Assembly: GCA_949752735.1 (NCBI GenBank)
Contig: OX457042.1
Coordinates: 60,019,723-60,083,722, forward strand
Reading direction: 5' to 3'
Source: Lumbricus terrestris
Taxonomy: Eukaryota > Annelida > Clitellata > Crassiclitellata > Lumbricidae
DNA length: 64,000 nt
Under the pieces are notes generated by a model. It ran no database searches. It worked only from the letters and a program-made list of their open reading frames with translations, and had not been told where the DNA came from. Both the position numbers and the translations under genes were made by a program. This document shows, in pieces, positions 1-11,108 of this stretch (position 1 is the stretch's first letter; each line of letters opens with the position of its first letter).

Positions 1-1
1 A

Positions 2-454
2 CTAATTGGGCTTCCTAAGGTTCGCTTGTCATCTTTGCAATCTGTCTTAAATTCTGCTGCTAGACTTATTGCACGACTTCCTCGATACTCGCACATCTCT
101 ACATTCATGACTCATGACCTTCACTGGCTTCCGATCTTTGCCCGAATCAGATACAAAGTTTTGCTTCTAGTTACTAAGTCCCTGCAGGGCTTAGCGCCTA
201 AATACCTGTGCGACTTAATGTGTAAGCCTCTTTCTGCAAGATCTACACGCCCTCTTCGTTCTGCTGACCGCTTTGATCTATTTGTACCCAGATCACGAAC
301 CTCGTTAACCCAACATCGAGCTTTTGCTATTGTTGGTCCTTTAATTTGGAATTACCTTCCTTCTGAAATTCGTGGCAGGATTCTTGTAGGAAATTCACCT
401 GCATCTTTTCGCTGCCTGAAGACTTTTCTTTTTTCCATGGGCCTGTCACGCTGA
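2..454 (+). mobile_element. LINE (CR1/L2-like) reverse transcriptase C-terminal end
   Basis: An open frame runs from the left edge to a stop at 454. It shows the C-terminal signature of CR1/L2-type non-LTR retrotransposon ORF2: LNSAARLI, then DLHWLPI, then APKYLCDL, then LRSADRFDLFVPRSRT, then GPLIWNYLP. This is the thumb/C-terminal part, so the polymerase and endonuclease lie outside the window. The element is followed at once by a LINE-type hairpin and pentamer tail, so it looks like an ordinary 3-prime-anchored insertion. Clade assignment is from motif memory. It is not a host gene. Confidence 0.85.
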
Positions 455-521
455 GAGCGCTTCTGAATAGCTCTGCTGTGAGAAGCGCTTTACAAATGCT
501 TTATTAGATTAGATTAGATTA
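455..521 (+). repeat. LINE 3-prime hairpin and (ATTAG)n tail
   Basis: After the LINE stop comes a stem-loop (AGCGCTTCT paired with AGAAGCGCT) and then a TTAGA pentamer run. This hairpin plus microsatellite arrangement is the usual 3-prime end of CR1/L2-like elements, where the RT recognises the RNA. The same hairpin recurs around 760-1215, 20430-20470 and 39935-39960. Confidence 0.75.
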
Positions 522-744
522 GTATCCTGGCCATCTAATGTGCATTGTAAATTGGGCTCTTCGGTGTCTTATTGAAGGCTGACTTTCAATGACAAACATT
601 GATACCTCAATGAGTTCCTTGTAGTCATATCTGAAACTGACTTTATTTCAGCAGAGTACTTGAGAAAGCTGAATACTTTTGCATGGAGGGCTTCAGTACC
701 GGGTGTGACTATTTTGATCCGAATATATTTTTTTTCGCTGTTTG

Positions 745-1215
745 AAAACCTTTCTCCTTTCATGGGCCTGTCACGCTTAGAGCGCTTATGAGTAGGGTAC
801 TTGTTTTTTATACGACCACCAAATTTTATAAATTCGATGAAAAAAATTTCCTGACGAAATAGAAGCGGGATTTATCGTGTGAGGGTCGGTTAGGGCTCAG
901 GTTAGGCATCGTGAGGGTCGGTTAGGGTTAGTTTTAGGGTTAGTGCAGTCATTCTGCTGAAATTGAAGCTGGATTGATGGACAATAATTTTCAATGAGAA
1001 AATGATGAAAAATATTTGCTGACGAAATAGAAGCGAGATTTATCGAACAAATTCTTGCCTAAACAGAAGCTGGATCGATTAAAAGGATTCTCGGCAAACT
1101 AGAAGTTGGATTTATCAAAGATAACAACGCTGCAACGTTAGTTCTTGGTGTCTTGGTGGTCGTATAAAAAACATGTACCATGAGTAGCTCTGCTGTGAGA
1201 AGCGCTTTGCAAATG
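745..1215 (+). repeat. second LINE 3-prime end, split by an insertion
   Basis: Bases 757-795 repeat the CATGGGCCTGTCACGC...GAGCGCTT part of the LINE tail, and 1180-1213 carry the rest (CTCTGCTGTGAGAAGCGC). The two halves are separated by the TIR element at 796-1179, with ATGAGTAG present on both sides. Joining the halves restores the arrangement seen at 432-500. Confidence 0.75.
796..1179. mobile_element. 384-bp TIR element with 8-bp target duplication (hAT-like MITE)
   Basis: The ends are inverted copies of about 27 bp (GGTACTTGTTTTTTATACG... at the left; the complement, with one mismatch, at the right). ATGAGTAG lies at 788-795 and again at 1180-1187, an 8-bp target duplication as in hAT elements. 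The interior has several degenerate copies of GAAATAGAAGCGGGATTTATC and a TTAGGG-rich patch at 880-940. It has no coding capacity. The boundaries are firm because the element splits a recognisable LINE tail. Confidence 0.85.
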
Positions 1216-1295
1216 TAATAATTATATATAAGCTTATATAAAAATTAATATATATTTTTAAATATAGTTATAATGGTGTATGACGCTTGACTCAC

Positions 1296-3934
1296 GTTTC
1301 TAAGTGTAAATGCAACGGATGTTGTAATTCCCGTTCCAACTCTGAATCCTAAATCCTGCACATAAGGCTTCTCGCGTTGGTCGTGCAAATAAACCTGTAA
1401 AAGACAATAAAGTGTTTAATTCTGGTTTGAACAAGTTTTTGAAAATTGCATAATCTAAAAACACAGGTCACATATAACATCGCTAAACAATAATCCGATA
1501 TGCTGCCAAAGCGAAGCCATCTGCAAAACTGTACGAATGTCGACTCAAGATCAGAAATTGATAATCGTCCATTATCTACTACACGCGTGCTCTGCAAAAT
1601 TTTGGGAAATTAGTTGTGCAAAATTATTATTACTAGCTTACATATTCATTATTCAACTGTGAATAGTCTATTTGCTGAAAAATTTGCCTGCTGGTCTAAA
1701 GGTTCTTCAGCAGCACTGATAACTCTCCAACATCATTTATTAGAAACTGTTGTGTATGAGCCTTATGTAATGTAGGTTACATTTAAATTCACTTGAAATT
1801 TTTTAAAGCTGTTGACGTGGCTGGACAAAATGGCCTTGCTGTGCAGCTTGCCTCACTTCCAATTCCAGACATTTAAAAAAAGAGAAGTATCATTGATGAA
1901 AATATTGCTGCTTAAGTAGAAGTTGGATTGATGAAGAGATTGCGGCCCCAGTAAAAGCTGGATTGATGAAAACAATTCTTCCTTCAAAAGAAGTATTTAA
2001 ATTCGGATTAAGATAAGCAATTATTGCTTAAACAGAATTTGGATTTCTGAACATAATTCTTGCTAATATAGAACTTTCATGGACGAAAATATTGTTGCCT
2101 AAATGGAAGTTGGCTTGATGGAAGTTGGATCAATGGAAGCAATTGTTGTTCAAATAGATGTTGGATTGTTAAAGATAATTCGTTGTCACTCCGAATTGTG
2201 CGCCTCAAAATCGTCCGGCTCCGAATTGTCTGCTCCAAATTTTCAAGTTCAAGTTCTATTATTTTCTACAATACATTGTACATTATTAGCACATCACTGC
2301 ATACAAAATATTTCGATTTTTCCCAGAGTTAGTCTGGAAGGGGAAATAGCTCAAGTAAGCTTATCGTGTCCATGAAACGTTTGAGACTTTAGCCTCTGAA
2401 GCAAAGTGGGTTTCCATTGATCTATAATATTCTACATAACAAAAAGCAGCAAATTAATTATCGCTATTATATTAGACGAAAACAATGAATGGCGTACCCT
2501 GAATCCAACACCCGGAGTCATGATAAGGGCAGCATCAGACTGATTGACCCACAGCACAAGGCGAAGTCCATGATTGGCTCCAGGTTGAGTCGTCACGTAA
2601 TTCGTTGTAGCTTAAATAGTCACCAGATGCATTAATTTTACTAAGCTTTGCAAGAGTCTTAGGAAGTAGAAAACATACTAATAGCTTTAACAGGTAGCTT
2701 TAAAAAGTTTGTATCTTCTGCGGTGAACTTTTAAGGCTGACGAGACGGCATCAGAAACTTATAATATAATTAATTCTTGACGCTGTCAGAAGTTTTATGG
2801 TTCGTCTTCATAGGTGACGTCGCGACAAAACTCGTTCATTTGCTTCATTGCGTTTCACGGAAGTCATTACTTAATTCACGTATATTTCGACTTTTTTGCT
2901 AACCCATAACACCTAACCGTCTTATGCTTACCTGGGCTGAATGACTGACAATATGATGCATCAGTCAATGTCGTTTTTCTGGTACCACTTGAATTGCAAG
3001 GCAGATTCCCGAACGAGCACTGAAACAATGTTATCCATTCGAAATCAATTTCAATACTTGGATAGGCAAAACAAATTCTAATCTTTACTTTTTTGCTCCA
3101 AATTTATCGCAAACTGAACTGTCATTTTGGCTATACATCAAACGAAAGTCTTTCATCTTCCTAAAGATCACGAAGTCATGAGCTTAATTATGGCATCATG
3201 CCTTCATCGACGGTGTTTACTCTGCATTGGTCCATTATTAACCCGTTATAACATAATTTGGCATGCGACATAATTTTCAATTCAATTAAATTCAAGTCGG
3301 TAGTGTGCTCCGTGGTCTTACCTCAATCGTCATTTCGCTCATTTTAGCACTCACGCTATCAAGAAGGAACTCCCAGTTGAAATCCAAAACTGAGAAGTTT
3401 AACTGCTTGCAGCTGTCACTGAAATCAATATCCGTATAAGGTGGAAAACGAATTGCAGCGAATTGCTGGATTACTGGACCTGAAATATCAGTACCGACAA
3501 CTTAATTATCTCATTATGAAGAAAGTTCTTTGGGAAGTTTCAATTGAAAATTATGGCTAATGCTCCAGATCTCGTGACTTAGAACAAATTGAAATCAAAG
3601 GGATCGCAGTTTAATATGTTTTATCTGTCTAACCTCTAGCTGGGGTGTCCGGTGTTGCCCGGGAAATTGATGATTTTCGTCCCGAACCCAGCCCCCCTTT
3701 CTGTCCAAGACTTCCAGGTGTCTTGACTGTTTGAGCCTGTTGTTCCCAAAACCGACAAAGAGTTTCCGATTTGCAGGGCGATTGATAGGCACTGGAGCTG
3801 ACTCGAGATGACTCGTCTCACGCTGGTCACCTTTGGCTGCTGAAATCTTTCGTCCTAGTTTTGTACATACTTAAGAAAATCTGCATCCCAGCTGCCTGCT
3901 GTTTCGATTGCAACGGGGACGAAATGATGTGATC

Positions 3935-4024
<90 letters not shown>

Positions 4025-4789
4025 TTGCTATCGTTGTAAATGTATTCGAGCTTCGTGATTGTGCAGTGACAGAGCAACATTAGTAGTTTCAATATCGATA
4101 CAAGAATGGTCGGTGATGAATATTGCAAGTTATGGTAATGACCTGAAGAATTTTGAAGAAACTGAATTAATATTGATTCAGGTACAGGACCTACCAAAAG
4201 ACATGACAGCCTTCTTGCTCGCGAAAGATTCGGAACAGATGGAAACCATAGGAAAGCGCAGGGATCGGTTGTAAGCCACTCGATAGTCGACGACGGTTGG
4301 ATATGTCCGGTAGAAAGATATTCGATCATAAACTTGGAAAACCATGAAACCTACTCCGGAAAGTAGAAGCATTGTCCAGACAAACTTCCGACAGATGGAA
4401 CCAATTTTATGGGTTGATGGTTTACACAAGTAATTCAGACCAACAATGGATACTTCATCTGCAAATATCTTCATCCTACGTCTCATGGCCATTCTCAGGA
4501 TCTTGATGAAACTCACTTTTTCATCATCCGTGATGGTTATATTCATCTCTTGCTTTATCTCTTCCATGTCGCCATCAAGAGTTTCTTCATCTTCCCCAGT
4601 TTGGCATTCCTCAGTGACTGACTCACTTTCGACATCAATAATAATTGTGCTTTCTCCTGTCTTAACAGAATGACTTTTATTGGTTACTGATCTTTCATGA
4701 TTTCCTTTTCGTTTATTCGTATCTCTTCCGATCTGATTTGACGTCGTTTCACCTTCTATCATGTGCTCGACAGTGAATGGATGACTCAT
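1296..4789 (-). CDS. DEG/ENaC-family sodium channel, N-terminal half (5 exons, continues off left edge)
   Basis: Amiloride-sensitive-type cation channel subunit of the plasma membrane. Exons on the minus strand: 4789-4195, 3479-3322, 3019-2932, 2610-2498, 1394-1296. Each has an AG acceptor and GT donor (GTAGGT, GTAAGA, GTAAGC, GTACGC, GTGAGT) and all phases agree, giving 351 codons with no stop. Domains: acidic cytosolic N-terminus (about residues 1-110), FADEVSIVGLNYL pre-TM1 motif, TM1 (FVWTMLLLSGVGFMVF), RFPMVSIC finger start, FPPYTDIDF, the CSFGNLPC...YC cysteine pair, GLRLVLWVN, GVGFR, VYLHDQREKPYV and GFRVGTGITTSVAF. The ATG at 4789 was chosen because upstream in-frame codons offer only TTG. 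The PYGxC-type region, palm end, TM2 and selectivity filter are missing, presumably left of the window. Introns hold transposon debris. Subfamily (ASIC-like, FaNaC-like or other) cannot be decided. Confidence 0.9.
1815..2245. mobile_element. satellite-bearing foldback-like element in channel intron 4
   Basis: GGACAAAATGG at 1821 opens a block of degenerate repeats of about 36 bp (AGAAGTTGGATTGATGAAGA and variants) up to about 2190. It ends in short tandem units (TCCGAATTGTGCGCC, TCCGAATTGTCTGCTCC) that resemble the subrepeated ends of the elements at 11972 and 60384. The ends are too diverged to set the borders exactly. It lies between exons 4 and 5 of the channel gene. Confidence 0.5.
3633..3935. 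repeat. degenerate member of GTTGCCCGGGAAATT repeat family
   Basis: GTGTCCGGTGTTGCCCGGGAAATT at about 3645 matches the start of the repeats at 13818, 41908 and 52307. The rest of the block is non-coding. It lies in channel intron 1 and ends at the (TTA)n tract. Confidence 0.45.
3936..4022. repeat. (TTA)n microsatellite
   Basis: An almost uninterrupted ATT/TTA triplet tract of about 86 bp in intron 1 of the channel gene. Confidence 0.95.
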
Positions 4790-4994
4790 CCTTAGCTGCT
4801 TCAAAAGATCCAATATAAGGTTTACATTCGTCAATATTGTGTAAAGAAACGATTTAAGTCTCAGCCAAATCTAAGAATTCGCACTACGCCTAAGTTCGTA
4901 ATCGTAATGCTGGGCCTATAATAATAGTACCTGGTATCTATTTTGCGCTCTAGTGTTTATATAGCGCCGCTCGCTGGCCAGATGAGCTCCAGAT

Positions 4995-5450
4995 CCGGTG
5001 TAAAGGTTTCAAATTACCCCCTCCTAAACATTACCCCACGGTAACTTGAAACCGGTTTTAGATTACCCCCCCCAAAACTAGATTTGCATCAATCATCGCA
5101 ATTATTGCACTAAAAAATCAGACAAATCATCCCGCTTCTTGTTTTGGTCTGAAGATTTTCATCCGTCATCCAACTTCGTGGTTTGCTATCATTATTTTGA
5201 TCCGAAAAAAATAATAGCCTCGAAGCCATTTTCTCCATGTAAACTTCAGCGGCGAATAATATTTTAGTTACAGATGAAAATATTGATAACAAACCACGAA
5301 GTGGGATGACGGATGAAAATCTTCAGACCAAAACAAAAGCGGTATGAATTTTGTTATATTTTTAGTGCAATAAATGCGATGATTGATGCAATTTACAGTT
5401 TGCAGGGGGGGTAATGTTTAGGAGGGGGTAATCTGAAACCTTTACACCGG
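4995..5450. mobile_element. 456-bp near-perfect inverted-repeat element
   Basis: The left arm starting CCGGTGTAAAGGTTTCA (4995) is mirrored by ...TGAAACCTTTACACCGG (to 5450). Complementarity continues through ACCCCCTCCTAAACATTACC and through the inner block GGATGAAAATCTTCAGACCA on both arms, so each arm is close to 200 bp around a short AT-rich centre. It is non-coding and I see no clear target duplication. It lies just upstream of the channel start codon. Confidence 0.8.
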
Positions 5451-6260
5451 TCCCAAGTGGGTTTGATAAGCGGGATGTCAGTTATATCGAAGTATTAGTG
5501 CTTCTGGGTGAAATAGACTGTATTTGACATGCATATCCCCGACAAATCACCTTTTATTTTAGTGTTCGTTAAAAAGTGCATAAATATAATTATTCTTACT
5601 TGGTATTCTATAGAACCCATAGGTGACCCTTCCAATGCTCTTGCAAATGCGGGATGGAGATTATAATCGAACCTATAGCCTTATATGAAGTATGAGCGCT
5701 CGGTATTTGAATTCGTCACTTAGGCCTATGCAAAGAATGAACACAATAGTTTGCTTCCAGTTTTCAAATCACACAATCGGGGTCTGCATAATTTTGTCAG
5801 CATAGAAGATAAGTTTTTTTTAGCACAAAACAATCGGCAATCCAAAGATGATAACGACAACGCGCTTCTGAGCGCCTCTGAGTAGGGGTCTACATTCTCC
5901 AGGGGGCGTTATATAAATTTATGATGTGATTGATTGATTGATTGATTGACGATTACGTAAATCGGACTTTGATAATATTATGGAATATACTTCTCAGGTG
6001 TCATATGCATTTCCAGGTGTTCTCTTTAATGGTCCAGTTAGGCTTATGAAGTTATGATACTATCTAGTGATAGCCAGGTCTATCCACAAAGCAAACCGCG
6101 GCCAGCAAACTAGACCACAGTAGGCTACTGTCAAACATTAAAGATAGTATTCAACAAAATGAATGCAAACTGGCATGACTCTATGCATGCGGTATGTGAA
6201 GATATATTATTGTAGACCCACCCAGTGACATTTGGTTTTAATATACAATCATGCACGCAC
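5451..6260. other. non-coding stretch with a LINE 3-prime tail
   Basis: No exon is visible. Bases 5868-5950 hold a LINE-type 3-prime end (GCGCCTCTGAGTAGGG... then GATTGATTGATT). Confidence 0.6.
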
Positions 6261-6309
6261 ATGTATTTACAACTGATTGCGTTCAGATAATTGTAGTTCC
6301 GTAGGACCT

Positions 6310-6500
6310 AACGCACAAGATAGAGAAAGAAAGAGAGAAAGAGAGACAGACAGACAGACATACATACCGACAGAGTGAGAGAGAGAGAGGTCGAAAGAGC
6401 GAGCGTGAAGTACAGCAGATGGAAAGGACAGAACAAACCAGACAACCACAAGGAAGGGAGAGAGAGATACAGGCAGACAGCCAGAAGAGCAGACAGCAAG
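6310..6500. repeat. purine-rich GAGA/GACA/CAGA low-complexity tract
   Basis: Runs of GAGAGA, GACAGACAGACA and AGAGAGAG. The open frames across it are by-products of base composition. Confidence 0.8.
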
Positions 6501-6639
6501 AAGGCAGAAAGCAGATTGACTGCATACCGAATGTAGGCAAGGAAGGTAGGTACTGGTGGTTGCTTAGCAACGGGTCAGGAAAGCTAAGAGTGGTAAATTT
6601 GGCTCAAGACCCGATAGGCGACGAGGCCAAGAGAGGCAG

Positions 6640-6650
6640 TATATAAAGGG
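6640..6650 (+). promoter_or_regulatory. TATA-box-like site
   Basis: GTATATAAAGGGG is followed by about 90 bp of GC-richer sequence before the TIR repeat at 6745. It could be an LTR promoter or chance. GAAGTCGGCGGT just downstream recurs at 8567, next to LTR-like sequence. No gene can be attached to it. Confidence 0.3.
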
Positions 6651-6744
6651 GTCTGTGCTCTGAAGTCGGCGGTCTCCGTCTAGGCCACTGCCTCCTCAAC
6701 ACGCAGTTTAAGAGATGGGACCGACACGACACCGGAAACTGCGG

Positions 6745-7135
6745 TGGGTGACCTCCTGAAAAGTGGTATAACTTTTGTTCTGCTTGAAATATTTTGATGA
6801 AATTTGACCACCATGTGCAGATATGAATTGTCTTTAAGCCTGTTAAATTTCATTTCGATATTCTTACTTTTGACCAAGATAATCGCCAGAATAATTAGAT
6901 TGGTTTTTTTAAAAACTTTTTGTTGCGTCACGTTTTTGAATCGTTAAAAAACGATGGGTGGCTTCACTAAAAGTGGTATAACTTTTGTTCTGTTTGAAAT
7001 ATTTTATTGAAATCTGGCCATAATGTGTAGATATGAATTGTCTCTCTAAGTCTGTAAAATTTCATTTCAAAATTCTTACTTCTGGCCAAGATATTAGCAA
7101 AAAACCTAGGGGGTGGTCTTTTTTGGCGCACCCTG
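6745..7135. mobile_element. Tc1/mariner-type MITE, tandem dimer
   Basis: Two direct copies of a unit of about 211 bp share GTGGTATAACTTTTGTTCTG (6761 and 6972) and TATGAATTGTCT. The right end reads TTTTGGCGCACCCTG followed by TA, the mirror of TA-CAGGGTGCGCC at 39962. Relatives lie at 35550 and 39964. It is non-coding and matches the ends of the Tc1/mariner remnants in this window. Confidence 0.75.
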
Positions 7136-7175
7136 TATATGTGCATACCTCTGACCTGTCTAGGGTGCGATGGTG

Positions 7176-7633
7176 CCGGTGTCACGAAATAAAGTATCCC
7201 CCGTATTAATTGTATCCCCCAAATTAAAAAAAGTCGGAAAAACCGCTTCCGCGTGTATTTTTTTGGGCAAATTAATTTTCATCTGCTTTGTTTTGAACAA
7301 TGACACTAACAGGTATGTTTTTTCCTACTATATAATTTGTTTTGCCCTGTTTTTATAGCACTTAAAAAATTTAAGACACTTAAGAACATTCAAAGTCACT
7401 GAATAAATTCGGGCTGCCTTTATCTGAGCATTGGTTAGGACACTTAAAACAATTAGAGTCACTTTAAATTTTGATTACAGCATAATTTTTTTTATTGTGC
7501 GCATTTTTCAAAAAAGGGGATAGAATGGGTTATCCCACAGGATAGTATAGACCGGTTAATTCCATCCGGGGGGATAGATTAATTCATCCCCCCGGATAGC
7601 TTTCAGGGGGGATACTCCGTTTCGTGTCACCGG
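7176..7633. mobile_element. CCGGTGTCACGAAAT TIR element, copy 1
   Basis: 458 bp bounded by CCGGTGTCACGAAATA...TATCCCCC and its complement GGGGGATACTCCGTTTCGTGTCACCGG. It is non-coding. The interior shares AACAATGACACTAACAGGTA with copies at 9433, 12770 and 33878. Confidence 0.85.
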
Positions 7634-8119
7634 CCTCAGTGCTAAAATAATGTGCTGGATCTGGTGCCGTCCCGCTCTGGGCAGACAACACTATACGCTT
7701 TATACACTTAGACAAAATCTCCGACATATTTGGTAGGAGACGCCACCTGACGGTGTCTCAATAGTATTATTATAACTGTATCGCATGAGAACTATTACTG
7801 CATTTCCGTGTATATGCATGACCGTGTGCCTTGATGTGCAGTGGCGCTACCTCCGGTGCTAACTACATTGGCACTGGAGTTGGCGCCGCTGCGCTAAGCC
7901 GGGCGACGATATAACTATGTACTTATTCATATGCTAATGCTGATTTATTTCATTGTTTGATTGATTTTGCTTTTATTTTGTTCTTTCTCTGAGTTTTTCA
8001 TGTAGTGTTAACTACATTAGTTTTGTTTTTATGGATATTTTTTTCCCCTAGTTAAGTAATATCTCTACATTCCAATACTCCCTTCAGCTTTCACTTTCTC
8101 ACTTCACTTTGTTAATTAG

Positions 8120-8292
8120 GCCCCTGCTTAGCGGGACTTGTCCCTTTTGGGGTGCCTATTTGCTCCCTCACTCTTATAATACCTATTCACTTTGAGTATT
8201 TTCTTATTGCGAATTGTGTCTGTACTTTGTTAAACATACATGTACAATTGAATTGTTGGGATCAATAAAAATATGTCTATGTCTATGTCTAT
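8120..8292 (+). repeat. non-LTR retrotransposon 3-prime end with (TATGTC)n tail
   Basis: GGGATCAATAAAAATATGTC (with AATAAA) runs into TATGTCTATGTCTATGTC, the pattern of a LINE 3-prime end with hexamer tail. No coding part is left upstream. Confidence 0.55.
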
Positions 8293-9432
8293 ATATAAGA
8301 ATTAAAACTTTTGACTGATTCACCGCGCGGCGCCACTTGACGGCAGCGCTATAATAGGCCTACTATCGAAGAACAATAATTATTATATACCTGCAAGGAC
8401 ATAAAATTGCTCATTTCTGAAGCGAACTATTAATATGCCTAACCTGTATATAAAATACACATAATCTTAAAACACTGCATAACTGCCAGAGTGCCTTTAT
8501 CGAGGCGATCATCTTTTTTATGAAACCTCGAAATAAACGTTATAATAATAATTATTATCATCATGAAGTCGGCGGTTAGTCGTTGTCAGAGAAGAGGTCA
8601 TCATGAGGAAAGTTAGGCTGAGCTCGTTAGGTCGTTACTGTCTGAGTTCTAACAAATTATCAGCGAGTTTTTACATGTATAATGAATACTGTCGCTGTCT
8701 ATGGATCTACATTGTCTGCTAATAAACTCTGAAACGTCATCAACTATAGTTCCTCTTCATCCTGGCCATCGGCAACTGGCGACATTACATATATATTTGT
8801 TTTGCATAAATGAGTATCTATTGGCGCATATTTCGTATATAGATGCATGAATACTGCATAGACCTACATAAATTCTTGCATAATTCGTACACGTGCATAA
8901 TAATAATTATTCATTCATAGACTGAATAAAAAAATGATACAGTGTTATGCATTTAATATTCTCTTAATTAACAATCCGGTTGACACACCGCAACCTGTTA
9001 CAATGCAGCACAATTCACAAGAACGGAGATCACAGAATACACAGATCTTAACTATACTAACTGAGCAAACCGCCTGCAATATAATATGTAAATAATTGAA
9101 GCCTCACTTGCTCTTGCATTTACTCTGACAGTTTCCCTTGACTCGACAATAAGCTTATGTGTGTAGAGCAGGGGTCTCATGCGGCCCGCGAACCCGATTA
9201 ATGCGGACGGCGTCCTGGTTTTTGATTTTTTAAAGTTAGAAATCGGTTTAAAAAGAATTTTGCAGTTCTTTTACGATTTGAACCAATGTTTAAACTGCTT
9301 TCTATTCCTTTTGATTGGACATTGAGTACACAACAGCAGATATAGGCTAGGCATATAGGCCTATGCGGATGAATTTCGTGGACCTTCAGTGCGATGCAAC
9401 GCCGAAGCAGAAGAATGCACAGCAAAGTTTGT
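8293..9432. other. no supported gene
   Basis: Non-coding AT-rich sequence. Bases 8567-8790 (GAAGTCGGCGG..., AATAAACTCTGAA..., GGCAACTGGCGACATTAC) look like an old LTR end but I could not find a partner. Confidence 0.4.
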
Positions 9433-9815
9433 ATGCCGGTGTCGCAAAATATAGTATCCCGGAATAACCTATCTCCCCAGATAATGAGAAGTCGAAAATC
9501 ACACTTCCGCGTGTGCTTATTTTTGCAAGTTAGCTTCCATTTGCTTGGTTTTGAACAATGACACTAACAGGTAGACCCTATGTTTATTCTTATAATTTTG
9601 GTGACTTTGGTTTAGAGGACTTAGAACATTTAGAACACTTAATAAGAACGCTCAGAGTCTCTAGACCAAACTAAATTCAAGTTGAATTACTCTGAACATT
9701 GCTTAGGATACTTTTTTTTAAATTAGTCATTTTAAATTTTGATTAGGCCTACAGCATAATTTATTCAGCTATAGCGCCCACGCATTTTTCGATAATTGGG
9801 ATAGAATGGTTTTCC
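9433..9815. mobile_element. CCGGTGTCACGAAAT TIR element, copy 2 (decayed, 3-prime truncated)
   Basis: It begins GCCGGTGTCGCAAAATATAG and follows copy 1 through CACTTCCGCGTGT and AACAATGACACTAACAGGTA, but the closing TIR is absent. Confidence 0.7.
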
Positions 9816-10042
9816 GATTTTTTCGTAGTAGCCTACCATTATAGTTACACTTAAATATAATATTATGTGAATTTTACAGGGCGTTATCATCATTACAGTA
9901 TTGTATGCTGCAATGACACATAACTAATTCCAGTTTCACGTGCCCGTTGGGTCATTCAAAATTTCCAAATGTGGCCCACATGCTGACTTGAGTTTGAGAC
10001 CTCTGGTGTAGAGCATCCTGGAAGTAGCTTGCAACAGACGGT

Positions 10043-10090
10043 GCTATAGAAATTGTGTGAATTACATTACATTACATTACATTACATTGC
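10043..10090. repeat. (ATTAC)n tail after a LINE-like 3-prime end
   Basis: A pentamer run follows GGTGCTATAGAAATTGTGTG, consistent with another retroelement tail. Confidence 0.6.
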
Positions 10091-10671
10091 AGGCTACATG
10101 CACGGATGTATTATTTTGTACGATTGCGAGATTATTCGAAGCAGGAATAAGTATGCGTATTTAACCTATGTATAAATTAATGTCTGCCTACATAAACACA
10201 TGCAGGCATGGGACCTGTGTGAATGAACGAGAGATCACCATGCTGATGATAAATAACGTCTGCTATTCAGCTTTTGAAGCATTACATGTCGTTGCTCCCT
10301 CTCAGCATTCTAACTGTCGGCGTGTAAGGAGTAGGGACTAAGGACCTATTATGGGCGTAAGTTCTTTAAGACCAATGCAGACCGGTGTTTATTTGGAACC
10401 AAACTGTGCGTGACGTCTTGTCATTAGAAAACTAATTGTGATAGCCTATTTGCTTATTGGCTTTTCTTCACAATGTTCTCAGGTATCCGACCACAGCAAT
10501 TGTTATTGCAGGTACACCGACGTTTCGTAATGATGTTTGATGAATGAAAAGAAAACAGTATGTAAAGTTAGGGCAGAAAAGCAATTATGAATTGGAAGTG
10601 ATGCAGAAAGTCATATATGGATGAATGGATTGTTGGGTGGCAAGAAGAAAGCGAGAAGAGTGGAGGAGGTT

Positions 10672-11108
10672 CAGGGACAGACGGACAGATAGACAGAGGC
10701 ATGGGGAGGTCCAGGGACAGACGGACAGATAGACAGAAGCATGGGGAGGTCCAGGGACAGACGGACAGATAGACAGAAGCATGGGGAGGTCCAGGGACAG
10801 ACGGACAGATAGACAGAGGCATGGGGAGGTCCAGGGACAGACGGACAGATAGACAGAAGCATGGGGAGGTCCAGGGACAGACGGACAGATAGACAGAAGC
10901 ATGGGGAGGTCCAGGGACAGACGGACAGATAGACAGAAGCATGGGGAGGTCCAGGGACAGACGGACAGATAGACAGAAGCATGGGGATGTCCAGGGACAG
11001 ACGGACAGATAGACAGAAGCATGGGGAGGTCCAAGGACAGACGTACAGATAGACAGAAGCATGGGGATGTCCAGGGACAGACGGACAGATAGACAGAAGC
11101 ATGGGGAG
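10672..11108. repeat. 40-bp minisatellite, about 11 copies
   Basis: The unit is two consecutive blocks, ATGGGGAGGTCCAGGGACAG then ACGGACAGATAGACAGAAGC. Copies differ by single bases (GAGGC/GAAGC, GAGGT/GATGT). The overlapping open frames exist because 40-bp repeats cycle through all three frames; no protein is implied. Confidence 0.95.

Noticed and set aside
880..940. Telomeric repeat
   Set aside because: Only a few irregular TTAGGG-like words inside a defined TIR element.
4446..4673. 75-codon plus-strand frame
   Set aside because: Antisense shadow of DEG/ENaC exon 1.
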